The notes under the pieces are model-generated. The model had not been told where the DNA came from. It saw only the letters and a list, made by a program, of their open reading frames with translations, and ran no database searches. Positions 19,795 through 28,515 of a stretch of DNA of 32,027 bases are shown in pieces. Origin of the DNA: an uncultured Gammaproteobacteria bacterium. GTDB taxonomy: Bacteria; Pseudomonadota; Gammaproteobacteria; Ga0077536. A program made the translations under genes and the position numbers. The stretch's first letter is position 1. Each line of letters starts with the position of its first letter. Location of the stretch: assembly GCA_938075585.1 (NCBI GenBank), contig CALJHG010000062.1:1-32027 (forward strand), in the 5' to 3' direction.

Positions 19795-21222
19795 ATGCAA
19801 ATTACTTTAGCTTCCTTTTTTATAATCTTCATTGGTTTCCTACCACCAGCTTTCGCACAGTATATCGGCTCCGAGATTCCTGAAACGCTCTCAGAAACTC
19901 TCACTCAATACGAGATCTCTCCAAATGACGTGACCCTCTTAGTTCAGGCAACGGACGAAGTAACCCCTCGGCTCGCACTAAATCTAGATGTCGATAGAAA
20001 TCCTGCCTCTCTAATGAAACTGATCACTACTTGGGTTGCATTAGAAGTACTTGGCCCCAACTTTACTTGGGAAACAAATTTATATGCAGATAAAAATACT
20101 CGTAAAGGTAATAGTATCGGGAATATTATATTAAAAGGAGGTGGTGACCCATTTTTTCTGAATCGAGATCTCTGGATGCTCCTCGGTGAACTTAAGAATT
20201 CTGGAATTTCTGAAATAAGAGGAGATTTATTGATCGATGACACGAAATTTTTAATAGACGAAACTGATCCTTACCTTTTTGATGGGGACGGCAGACACTT
20301 ATACAACGCACTTCCCAAATCATTTATTTTGAACTTTCACTCGATAGAACTCAGCTTTTCTGTTGATCAATCCGGCAACGCAGTCTTAGTGACGACAAAA
20401 CCCAACATGCCTGATTTAGATTTGATCAACACTATTAGCCTCAGTCAAAAACCATGTACAGGCGATATGCCTAAGATTAAACTATCTCTGCTCAATACCA
20501 ATCAGTATCTTATATCAGGGGTGATGCCGATATCCTGTGACGAATATAAAATACACAGAGATCTAATTCCCCATAAGCAATACGTGAAAAATATGTTTAA
20601 AAAATACTGGGCCCATTGGGGCGGAACTTTTAGCGGCTCCGTAGAGTTCGGCAAAGTGGGTAATGAGCATGAACTGATCGCAAGTTTTGATTCCCGTCCG
20701 CTCGGTGAGTTAATAAAGATAACAAACAAGTGGAGTAACAATCTCATGGCGCGAATGTTAGTCTATTCCTTGGCAGGAGACATAGCGGCACCTCCATTTA
20801 CTCGCACTTCGGGACTTAACGTCATAATGCGAGAACTTAAAAAAAATAATCTTGACACTTCTAAACTAATTATAGAAAACGGTTCTGGGCTTTCTCGCGA
20901 AACCAGACTCAATGGTAAATTTTTATTCCAGTTTCTAAAAAATGCCTGGGAAAAACCATATATGCCCGAGTTTATCTCTTCAATGCCTATTGCTGGGGTT
21001 GATGGGACCGCGAGAAAGCGATTCCAGCACCCTAGTCAAGTTGGTGTTATGCACTTAAAAACAGGCAGTCTCGAAGACGTTAGTGCTATCGCTGGGTACG
21101 TCCACAAAAATAACGGCAAAACATATGTCGTTTTTAGCATCATAAACTCCCCAAACGTGAATGATGGCGTAGGGAAAAAGTTTGAAAGCGCATTGCTAGA
21201 TTGGACCACCAATAACCTTTAA
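19795..21222 (+). CDS. dacB: D-alanyl-D-alanine carboxypeptidase/endopeptidase (PBP4 family)
   Basis: Signal peptide (MQITLASFFIIFIGFLPPAFAQ), SxxK motif PASLMKLITTW, SNN motif NKWSNNLMARM, KTG motif HLKTGSLEDVSAIAGYV. Confidence 0.93.
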   Translation: MQITLASFFIIFIGFLPPAFAQYIGSEIPETLSETLTQYEISPNDVTLLVQATDEVTPRLALNLDVDRNPASLMKLITTWVALEVLGPNFTWETNLYADKNTRKGNSIGNIILKGGGDPFFLNRDLWMLLGELKNSGISEIRGDLLIDDTKFLIDETDPYLFDGDGRHLYNALPKSFILNFHSIELSFSVDQSGNAVLVTTKPNMPDLDLINTISLSQKPCTGDMPKIKLSLLNTNQYLISGVMPISCDEYKIHRDLIPHKQYVKNMFKKYWAHWGGTFSGSVEFGKVGNEHELIASFDSRPLGELIKITNKWSNNLMARMLVYSLAGDIAAPPFTRTSGLNVIMRELKKNNLDTSKLIIENGSGLSRETRLNGKFLFQFLKNAWEKPYMPEFISSMPIAGVDGTARKRFQHPSQVGVMHLKTGSLEDVSAIAGYVHKNNGKTYVVFSIINSPNVNDGVGKKFESALLDWTTNNL

Positions 21223-22379
21223 CTTATTAAATCTAAAGCACTACCCACCTTCGCAAGAACCTCCCCTAATAGTTCTGGTGATGTGGCAAAATTAACTCGA
21301 ATAAAACCGCGACCATCGTCACCAAAATCTTCCCCGGCGCTCACGGCGACCTTTGCCGTATCCATTAAATAGCTTTGGTAAGAAGACTTATATTCAAACC
21401 TCCTCAAATCAAGCCACGCCAAATATGTTGCTTCTGGCGGAAAATATCGAATCTTAGGGTGTTCTTCTAAAACGAATTGGCTAACTAAATTTCGATTTCT
21501 CCATAGAATTGATCGAACATCATTTAACCAACTATCGCACAAGGTCCATGCAGATCTGACCGCAGCTACGCTAAGTGTATTTGTTCCGCCTCGAACATGT
21601 GGTGGAATCGTTTCAAATTTTTTCTTTAAGGCGCTGCTCCCGAAATGAGCAAATGCCATGCATAAACCCGCTATATTAAAAGCTTTACTAGCCGACATTA
21701 GGGTAACAGTACGGGCCCGAATCTCAGGCGAAATACTGGCTATCGGAATATGTGTTTTAGGCTCATACACGAGATCGGCATGAATCTCATCGGAAAGAAT
21801 AATTAAGTCATGTCGACAGCATAGCTCACCAATTTTAGTTAATTCTTTTAAATTAAAAGCTCTACCAGTAGGGTTATGAGGATTACATAAAGCAAATATT
21901 TTGGTTGACGAGTTTATCGCCGATTCAAGTTTATCAAAGTCAATCTCGAAGTGCCCATCAGTCGCGACTAACGGCTGCAATAATGGTATTCGACTCAGTT
22001 CGGTTACTGCCTGCAAAAATGGAGGATAGATTGGCGTCTGAATGACAACACTCTCGTTTTCATCAGAAAATGTGGATACACCGAGGTACAGCCCTTGTAC
22101 CACATCGTTCAAAATCAGTACCTCAGACTCATGAATATCCCAATTAAAACGCTTTTTAACACGCGACTGGAATAAGGCTAAAAGGCCATTATCTTTAGCC
22201 CCCAAGGGATAACCAAAATCTGAATTGCTTATCTGATCACTTAATGCGCGTCTAATTGGCTCTGCAACATTAAAGTCCATATCTGCCACCCAGGCAGGAA
22301 GGATGTTTGGCGGGTAAGAATTCCATTTGGCACCTTGCTTTCGTCTAAGCGCCGCTTCGGTAACATTTATATTTGACAT
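21219..22379 (-). CDS. MalY/PatB family PLP-dependent aminotransferase / cystathionine beta-lyase-like
   Basis: KWNSYPPNILPAWVADMDFNVAEPI, NPHNPTGRAFNLKEL, PLP lysine motif SASKAFNIAGL. Its stop overlaps the convergent dacB stop by 4 nt. Confidence 0.94.
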   Translation of the reverse strand: MSNINVTEAALRRKQGAKWNSYPPNILPAWVADMDFNVAEPIRRALSDQISNSDFGYPLGAKDNGLLALFQSRVKKRFNWDIHESEVLILNDVVQGLYLGVSTFSDENESVVIQTPIYPPFLQAVTELSRIPLLQPLVATDGHFEIDFDKLESAINSSTKIFALCNPHNPTGRAFNLKELTKIGELCCRHDLIILSDEIHADLVYEPKTHIPIASISPEIRARTVTLMSASKAFNIAGLCMAFAHFGSSALKKKFETIPPHVRGGTNTLSVAAVRSAWTLCDSWLNDVRSILWRNRNLVSQFVLEEHPKIRYFPPEATYLAWLDLRRFEYKSSYQSYLMDTAKVAVSAGEDFGDDGRGFIRVNFATSPELLGEVLAKVGSALDLIS

Positions 22380-22425
22380 AGGTTATAAGTGTACTTGTAA
22401 ATTAAAAAATTGAGTACATTAAATA

Positions 22426-23133
22426 ATGAATGTTTTGATAACTGGTCACTCAAGTGGTATCGGCGCCGGATTAACTAAAGTTCTTCTAGCAAATGGATGT
22501 GATGTCTTGGGTATCTCGAGAGGTCGCTGGACGGAGACCCATCCCAACTTGTATCAAGAAACAGTCGATCTCCAAAATGAGTCAGAGGTAATCTCTGCAC
22601 TTTCGAACCTTGTTCACAAAAAACTCAAAAAGCCCAACTTAATATTTCTGAATGCTGGAGTATTAGGTCCCATCGCTTCCCTACAGAACACGAAAAATGA
22701 AGAGCTTCAATATGTTATGCAAATAAATGTCTGGATTAATAAAGTTATTCTCGATTGGTTTCTAGAGCACAACTTGTCTCCCGAGCAAATTATAACCATT
22801 TCCTCAGGAGCAGCGATTCGAGGAAACTTCGGCTGGAGCTCCTACGCATTATCAAAGTCAACTTTAAATATGCTAACGCAGCTATATGCTCATGAATTTA
22901 AAAAGTCTCACCTTTTAGCCTTAGCACCAGGCTACGTTGATACTAAAATGCAGTCAGTTCTAAGGACGAAGAGCTCATCAGACTTTCCTTCACTAGAAGC
23001 ACTGCATCAGGCTCATGGCACGTCTCGCATGCCCTCGCCGGAAACTTTGGCTCACAAAATAATCGAGAACTTGGCGAAATTTAAAAAATTGAAAAGTGGC
23101 TCCTATTTCGATCTAAGGACCATCAAATCCTGA
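22426..23133 (+). CDS. Short-chain dehydrogenase/reductase family oxidoreductase
   Basis: N-terminal ITGHSSGIGAGLTKVL (TGxxxGIG), NAG (FLNAGVLGP), catalytic SYALSKS (YxxxK). Confidence 0.93.
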   Translation: MNVLITGHSSGIGAGLTKVLLANGCDVLGISRGRWTETHPNLYQETVDLQNESEVISALSNLVHKKLKKPNLIFLNAGVLGPIASLQNTKNEELQYVMQINVWINKVILDWFLEHNLSPEQIITISSGAAIRGNFGWSSYALSKSTLNMLTQLYAHEFKKSHLLALAPGYVDTKMQSVLRTKSSSDFPSLEALHQAHGTSRMPSPETLAHKIIENLAKFKKLKSGSYFDLRTIKS

Positions 23134-23135
23134 AG

Positions 23136-23948
23136 TTAAATAGAAGTACTCTCCGTCACTTTGACTGGAGCCCCTCGATTGACTCCAATTCTTTTAGAAG
23201 CACTCTGTTCCGAACAAGCAATTTCCAACACACCAAACGAATTAATTAAACCTAAAAAGTCACCGGGTTTCACATCACCGTAAGTTTTTTCCATCCGTAT
23301 ATTATGTCCGCCGAGCCTGACCACTGGCACTAGAAAGTGCGCTACGTCAGCTGCATCAATATTCGTTATTAAATTTCCAAAATTATCCACTGTTATAACT
23401 GCGCCATTGACACTATCGTTAAAATTAGAGGGACTCTCTATGCTGGACGGGGCAAAGTCACTTGTGATGGGGCCACACTCATCCGGAGCAATTTTACCAG
23501 CGGCCAGAGCTGCTACTACTGGCCCAAAGATATCGCGACCATGAAAAGTATCACTCATAATAGGAAGTTGATGCTGACTGATCACGTCAGTACTCATTAA
23601 ACGGACAGTAGCATTCGTTTTTTCTATTACTTCCGAGAGCAACCCATTATCAGGCGCCACGAATACTTGCTTTTCCCCTTCTGCCACAAGTAGAGTTCTA
23701 TCAGTGCCCACACCAGGATCAACCACCGCCAAGTGTATCGTCCCGCTCGGGAAGTACTCATAGGAGCGCGCTATCCAAAAGCCTGCTTCGACCGGCCAGT
23801 GGACATGGGATTGATTCGTCAGATCTATGATTTGAGCTTTTGGAAAACGAGATAAAATTACACCCTTGATCACTCCAACGTAAGGCCCCACGTGCCCAAA
23901 ATCGGTTGTTAACGTAATGAGCCCACTGGGCTTAAAACGGTTACTCAT
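23136..23948 (-). CDS. SAM hydrolase / S-adenosyl-L-methionine hydroxide adenosyltransferase family (DUF62)
   Basis: ITLTTDFGHVGPYVGVIKGVI, HLAVVDPGVGTDR, FVAPDNGLLS, DTFHGRDIFGPVVAALAAG, ITVDNFGNLITNI. Confidence 0.93.
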   Translation of the reverse strand: MSNRFKPSGLITLTTDFGHVGPYVGVIKGVILSRFPKAQIIDLTNQSHVHWPVEAGFWIARSYEYFPSGTIHLAVVDPGVGTDRTLLVAEGEKQVFVAPDNGLLSEVIEKTNATVRLMSTDVISQHQLPIMSDTFHGRDIFGPVVAALAAGKIAPDECGPITSDFAPSSIESPSNFNDSVNGAVITVDNFGNLITNIDAADVAHFLVPVVRLGGHNIRMEKTYGDVKPGDFLGLINSFGVLEIACSEQSASKRIGVNRGAPVKVTESTSI

Positions 23949-24054
23949 GACTCTAAAGCAATTAATAGAAGCATAAAATTAACTCCCCCAAAATGTCTTT
24001 GTGCTATCCTTAAATCTATTGAAGAATAAATTTCATAATTAATCAACGAGCGAC

Positions 24055-24807
24055 ATGTCAGTATCCTACAAAAATCCTGAATTTGAGCTTATCCCCTGCC
24101 CGATCTGCGGCGGACAAGAATTTCGCCACCTATTTCATAAAGAAAAAGAGTCTTTTGTCCGCTGTGTGCAATGTCACTTCACATTAATTAATCCGCGACC
24201 AAGCTTCGACCAAATAGCTAAAACATACGACTCAGTTTATAGTGAAAATTATACAAAAAAAGCAGAGAAAAAGCGGAAGCGAGCCTTGCGACGAGTGAAA
24301 AGACTTAAGAGCAGGTATAGCTTACGCGGAAGCTGGCTTGACGTGGGTTGCTCAGCCGGATTTGTCGTCGAAGCAGCGCAAAATCAAGGCTTTACTGGAT
24401 ATGGGATCGATATAGAAGTAGGAGGTCTTGCTTATGGTGAAAATGTATTGGGTCTCTCGAATTTGATTGAAGGAACATTAGGCGAATATCAGTATCCTAG
24501 TCGATTTTTTGATGTAATCTCAGCGTATGATGTGATTGAGCATGTCCCAGATCTAAATTTGTTCTTAACCGAAATAAAACGCATCCTAAAACCTCACGGT
24601 ATTTTAGACATCGGTACGCCGGATATAGATCATTGGAGAGTACCCAAAAACTTGCCGACCTGGAATGAATTTAAGCCGTCTGAGCACCTTTACTATTTTA
24701 ATAAGGACACGCTTGGCAAATTGCTCGAGAAAAACAATCTCAAGATAATAAAACAGCGATTCTCTCTGAAACCAAGCCTCAAAGTCGTTATATCGCATGC
24801 AATTTAG
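24055..24807 (+). CDS. Class I SAM-dependent methyltransferase with N-terminal zinc-ribbon
   Basis: N-terminal CPICGG...CVQCHFTLINPRP; SAM-binding WLDVGCSAGFVVEAA; DVISAYDVIEHVPDL. Confidence 0.9.
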   Translation: MSVSYKNPEFELIPCPICGGQEFRHLFHKEKESFVRCVQCHFTLINPRPSFDQIAKTYDSVYSENYTKKAEKKRKRALRRVKRLKSRYSLRGSWLDVGCSAGFVVEAAQNQGFTGYGIDIEVGGLAYGENVLGLSNLIEGTLGEYQYPSRFFDVISAYDVIEHVPDLNLFLTEIKRILKPHGILDIGTPDIDHWRVPKNLPTWNEFKPSEHLYYFNKDTLGKLLEKNNLKIIKQRFSLKPSLKVVISHAI

Positions 24808-24822
24808 CTAGTCAGAATGTCG

Positions 24823-25614
24823 CTACTCAAGAAACCACTCAGGTTTCTTTTTGCTAAAGAAGCTATTAATTCCTTCTGTAGCTTCGTCATCAATTCGCTT
24901 TGCCGCATGTTCTGCGATTAACTGCTCAAACTCGGAATTGTCCACACATGTCTTACTTACTCTTCTTAATCCAACCTTACTTATTTCTATAGCATTAGGC
25001 GCCGATCTGAGTAGTTTGGACACAAAATATTCGGTTAGAGCAGCCAATTGTCCGTCCTCGCATGTCTCCGTAACCAGACCTATTCTGTGAGCCTCAGCGG
25101 CATCAAATTGCTCACCAGTGAGGGCATAACGGCGTAAATTAGAAACACCAATTCTACTAACTAACTGAGGAAAAATTATGTTCGCTACCAAACCCCACAA
25201 AACTTCGCTAATAGCAAATATTGAACTTCTTTCAGCCAGAACAATATCACATGAAGATACAATCCCAGTTCCACCTCCCATGCATATGCCTTGAACAACC
25301 GCAATAGTAGGTTTAGGAAACGAATCAAGGGCCCAAAACGTTTCAGCAGTCAAACTGGACGCAGCATGATTGGCTGCCATGTCCTCTCGATTCAGTCGTG
25401 AAAGCCATGCTAAATCAGCACCTGCTTGAAAATTTTTTCCCCTCCCCTTTAAAAGTAACACTCGGACTGAACTATCCATTTTCAACTTCATTAAACAGTC
25501 TACGAATTCTTTCAAAAAGTACTCATCGTAAGCGTTGTTTAAATCTGGTCTATTCAATTCAACGGTTGCAATACCATTTCTGGATATATCATTAATACAA
25601 ACAGATGATTCCAT
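24823..25614 (-). CDS. Enoyl-CoA hydratase/isomerase family protein
   Basis: AVVQGICMGGGTGIVSSCDIVLAERSSIFAISEVLWGLV crotonase motif. The listed ORF extends to 25665, overlapping tetR; the internal ATG at 25614 (MESSVCINDISRNGIATVELNRP), preceded by GGAG, is the more plausible start. Confidence 0.92.
   Translation of the reverse strand: MESSVCINDISRNGIATVELNRPDLNNAYDEYFLKEFVDCLMKLKMDSSVRVLLLKGRGKNFQAGADLAWLSRLNREDMAANHAASSLTAETFWALDSFPKPTIAVVQGICMGGGTGIVSSCDIVLAERSSIFAISEVLWGLVANIIFPQLVSRIGVSNLRRYALTGEQFDAAEAHRIGLVTETCEDGQLAALTEYFVSKLLRSAPNAIEISKVGLRRVSKTCVDNSEFEQLIAEHAAKRIDDEATEGINSFFSKKKPEWFLE
24829..24853 (+). terminator. Candidate Rho-independent terminator for the + strand methyltransferase gene, inside the 3' end of the convergent enoyl-CoA hydratase CDS
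   Basis: AAGAAACC-ACTCA-GGTTTCTT followed by T's; 8-bp perfect stem about 22 nt after the methyltransferase stop. Confidence 0.65.
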
Positions 25615-25652
25615 TTTCTCCACTACCTCTGACGTAAAATTTTCCGCACATT

Positions 25653-26288
25653 TTAGGATGCACATATAGCTGCAAATCCTGCGCTAAGAAATGGCACCAT
25701 TCTTTTATGAATGCCAACTAGATCAGTCGTTTTACATAATTCTTTGGATAGAATATCAATTCTACCCGTTTGAGCAAATGTGATGGTCATAGCGCCCAAT
25801 AAAAAGTGAAAGCCCCAAAAAATTTCTTCGTCTTTTGCAGACGGAAAACACATCTTAGTTCGCCTAACGAATTCGAGCGCTACCGGGTCAAATTCATGCG
25901 ACATAACCTCCCTACTCCATCGCGGTGAATTAGCGGTTTGAGCAACTAAACGTGAGTAGTTTTGCCAGCCTATATCGCCCGAAACAGTTCGCTTTAGAAC
26001 AGGTTCGGTGAAAGCGATAATTATAGAATCTATCGATGCCGAGTTTTCAAGGCTTGTCAGCGCGCCCATCCGTTCCTTATTTAATATTTCTGAGCGGCGT
26101 TCAATCACACGTTTGAAAAGCTCAAGCTTCGTCCCGAAGTGATAATTTGGCAGAGCGAGCTCCACACCAGCATGCTGCGTAATGTGTCTTAAAGACACAC
26201 CGTCATAGCCACTTTCAGCAAACAAGGCCTCAGCTGAATCTAAAATCCTTTGCGCGGTTATAGACTTCTTGATAGTGATAATTGTCAC
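25653..26288 (-). CDS. TetR/AcrR family transcriptional regulator (GTG start)
   Basis: N-terminal HTH: TAQRILDSAEALFAESGYDGVSLRHITQHAGVELALPNYHFGTKLELFKRVIERR. Confidence 0.94.
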   Translation of the reverse strand: MTIITIKKSITAQRILDSAEALFAESGYDGVSLRHITQHAGVELALPNYHFGTKLELFKRVIERRSEILNKERMGALTSLENSASIDSIIIAFTEPVLKRTVSGDIGWQNYSRLVAQTANSPRWSREVMSHEFDPVALEFVRRTKMCFPSAKDEEIFWGFHFLLGAMTITFAQTGRIDILSKELCKTTDLVGIHKRMVPFLSAGFAAICAS

Positions 26289-26308
26289 CCTATTGCACTA
26301 CATTTAGA

Positions 26309-26350
26309 AAATCATATATATTTGAACAGGTGTTCAAATATATATGATTT
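26309..26350. promoter_or_regulatory. Long inverted repeat: probable TetR-family operator overlapping divergent promoters
   Basis: AAATCATATATATTTGAACA-GG-TGTTCAAATATATATGATTT: perfect 20-bp arms, 2-nt spacer, between divergent tetR and hyuA; TTGAAC and TATGAT hexamer-like elements on both strands. Confidence 0.9.
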
Positions 26351-26398
26351 AACTTCGTTGTACATTGATTAAAGCGTCTAACCCACAAGGAGCTAGTT

Positions 26399-28498
26399 TT
26401 GAGAACCTTCATTTGCGGATTGGATATCGGTGGAACTTTTACCGATTGTGTGTTGATCGATGAATTTGGTGAACTCACGATCGCAAAATCTCCATCAACA
26501 CCGACTGATTTTTCAGAAGGTGTGTTAAATGCAATTGAAAGTGCCGCTTCCAAACTGAAGTTATCTTCGCCGGAGCTCCTTAAATCTATCAAGGTCCTCG
26601 CTCATGGAACAACCGTTGGAACGAATGCCATAATTCAACGGAAAGGAGCAAAAGTTGGTTTAATCACGACCAAAGGTCACAACGATGTCATTCACATCAT
26701 GAGAGGCTCTAGGGGACTCGCAGGTCAAGACATTAAACTCATTGTGCATATTCCTGAGAGTAGCAAGCCCGACCCTCTCGTACCCAAAAAGCTTATAAAA
26801 GGTGTCTCGGAACGGGTAGATTGCTTTGGGAATATCGTGGTTGAGTTAAATGAAAATGAAGTTAGGAATGCAGTAAAAGAGCTTCAACAAGCTGGTTGCG
26901 AATCTCTTGCAGTCTGTTGCTTGTGGTCATTTTTGGAGCCGAAACATGAGCTGCAGATAAAGAGTATTGCCGAAGAAATTGCGCCAGAGATGTATGTAAC
27001 ATGCTCTACAGATCTCGCGCCCAAATGGGGGGAGTATGAGCGAACGACAGCGGTGGCGCTTAACGCTTATATTGGGCCGACAACCGTGGGTTATATCACT
27101 AGACTCGACAAAAGCCTAAAACTCATGGGATATAAGCCTCCACTACAAATTACCCACTGCGCCGGAGGCACTATAACCGTGCCCAAAGCGCAAGAGGCGC
27201 CATTATTGACTTTAGATTCCGGACCAGTCGCCGGTGTCACTGGGTCCAGTTATCTTGGTTCTCTCATGGGCTATCAGAATGTTATCACTACAGACCTAGG
27301 GGGGACCTCTTTTGACGTGGGCGTTATTCACGACACCAAACCTGTAGTTTCGTACAAAAGTACGGTACACCAATACGAGTATTTTTTACCCAAAGTCGAC
27401 GTTCAAACCCTAGGGACCGGGGGCGGTAGTAAGGTTTGGATCGATCCCGCCACCAAAGCACTGAGGGTGGGTCCGGAGAGCGCTGGTGCCGATCCGGGGC
27501 CGGTTTGCTACGGTAATGGTGGGGCAACTCCAACTACAACAGACGCCGACTTAGTACTTGGATATTTAGATCCCGAAAATTTTGCGGGTGGAAAGATCAA
27601 GCTTAATATCGCCGCCGCGCAGAGTTCGATGCAAGCTTTAGCTGATCAACTAGATATGTCTCTTTATGAATTAGCTAGCGGAGTGGCGACAATCGCTGAA
27701 TTCCAAATGGCTGATCTCATCAGAAAAGTGACGGTACAAAAAGGCTTAGATCCTCGCGAATTTGTAGTTTTTGCATTCGGCGGAGCAGGACCTGTGCACA
27801 TGGGAGTAGCTGCTAGAGAACTAGGAGTATCGAAAGTAATCGTCCCCCAAGGTGATACAGCGGCCGTATGGTGTGCGTTCGGCGCGGCGTCTGCCGATGT
27901 TTTACATGTTAGCGAACAGGCCAAAATCATGTCGTCTCCGTTCGATAAAGAATCAGTGAACAAAATACTTTTGGCTCTTAAAGAGAAGGGTATACGTCAG
28001 CTAAATTCTGACGGTATTAATGCTAATGAACATAAATTTCAATATTCCCTCGATATGCGTCATCGAGGGCAAATAAACGAAGTCGAAGTATTTCTAGATA
28101 CAGATTCCCTAGAGGAGAACTCATTGGCCCTCTTGCGTGAGAAATTCGTCTCTCGTTATGAGCAACTTTATGGACACGGTGCCGCACTGTATGACGCACG
28201 CTTAGAAATCGTGACCGCTAGATGCCGCGCCTCCGCTATCTCACTCAAACCTAAATTAAACACAAGCGAATTAGACCAAAGAGCAGTCTCACCTGATGTG
28301 CAAACTGGCGTGAGAAAAATATACTGGGCTGAGGATAAAAAAATCCACCCAACCTCCATCTTTGATGGCTACAAGATGTCTCCTGGAAATTATCTTGAAG
28401 GTCCGTGCGTGATAGAGACCGAAACTACATCAATAGTTGTGCATCCAGGTCAAAGTATAGAAATGGATAGTTTCAAAAATTTTGTAATTAATCCATAA
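26399..28498 (+). CDS. Hydantoinase/oxoprolinase family protein, HyuA-like (ATPase subunit; acetone/acetophenone-carboxylase-like superfamily); TTG start
   Basis: CGLDIGGTFTDCVLIDEFG, AHGTTVGTNAIIQRKGAKVGLITTKGHNDVIHIMRG, TTDLGGTSFDVGVI, FAFGGAGPVHMG; AAGGAG RBS at 26386-26391. Confidence 0.94.
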   Translation: MRTFICGLDIGGTFTDCVLIDEFGELTIAKSPSTPTDFSEGVLNAIESAASKLKLSSPELLKSIKVLAHGTTVGTNAIIQRKGAKVGLITTKGHNDVIHIMRGSRGLAGQDIKLIVHIPESSKPDPLVPKKLIKGVSERVDCFGNIVVELNENEVRNAVKELQQAGCESLAVCCLWSFLEPKHELQIKSIAEEIAPEMYVTCSTDLAPKWGEYERTTAVALNAYIGPTTVGYITRLDKSLKLMGYKPPLQITHCAGGTITVPKAQEAPLLTLDSGPVAGVTGSSYLGSLMGYQNVITTDLGGTSFDVGVIHDTKPVVSYKSTVHQYEYFLPKVDVQTLGTGGGSKVWIDPATKALRVGPESAGADPGPVCYGNGGATPTTTDADLVLGYLDPENFAGGKIKLNIAAAQSSMQALADQLDMSLYELASGVATIAEFQMADLIRKVTVQKGLDPREFVVFAFGGAGPVHMGVAARELGVSKVIVPQGDTAAVWCAFGAASADVLHVSEQAKIMSSPFDKESVNKILLALKEKGIRQLNSDGINANEHKFQYSLDMRHRGQINEVEVFLDTDSLEENSLALLREKFVSRYEQLYGHGAALYDARLEIVTARCRASAISLKPKLNTSELDQRAVSPDVQTGVRKIYWAEDKKIHPTSIFDGYKMSPGNYLEGPCVIETETTSIVVHPGQSIEMDSFKNFVINP

Positions 28499-28515
28499 AT
28501 CAGGAGGAACGTGCC

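Noticed and set aside
25615-25665. N-terminal extension of the enoyl-CoA hydratase (MCILKCAENFTSEVVEK)
   Set aside because: Would overlap the tetR 3' end; the internal ATG at 25614 has a GGAG upstream and begins a normal crotonase N-terminus.
26290-26592. 100-aa minus-strand ORF spanning the tetR-hyuA palindrome
   Set aside because: Overlaps the regulatory palindrome and the 5' end of hyuA; low-complexity C-terminal translation from the palindrome; no family resemblance.
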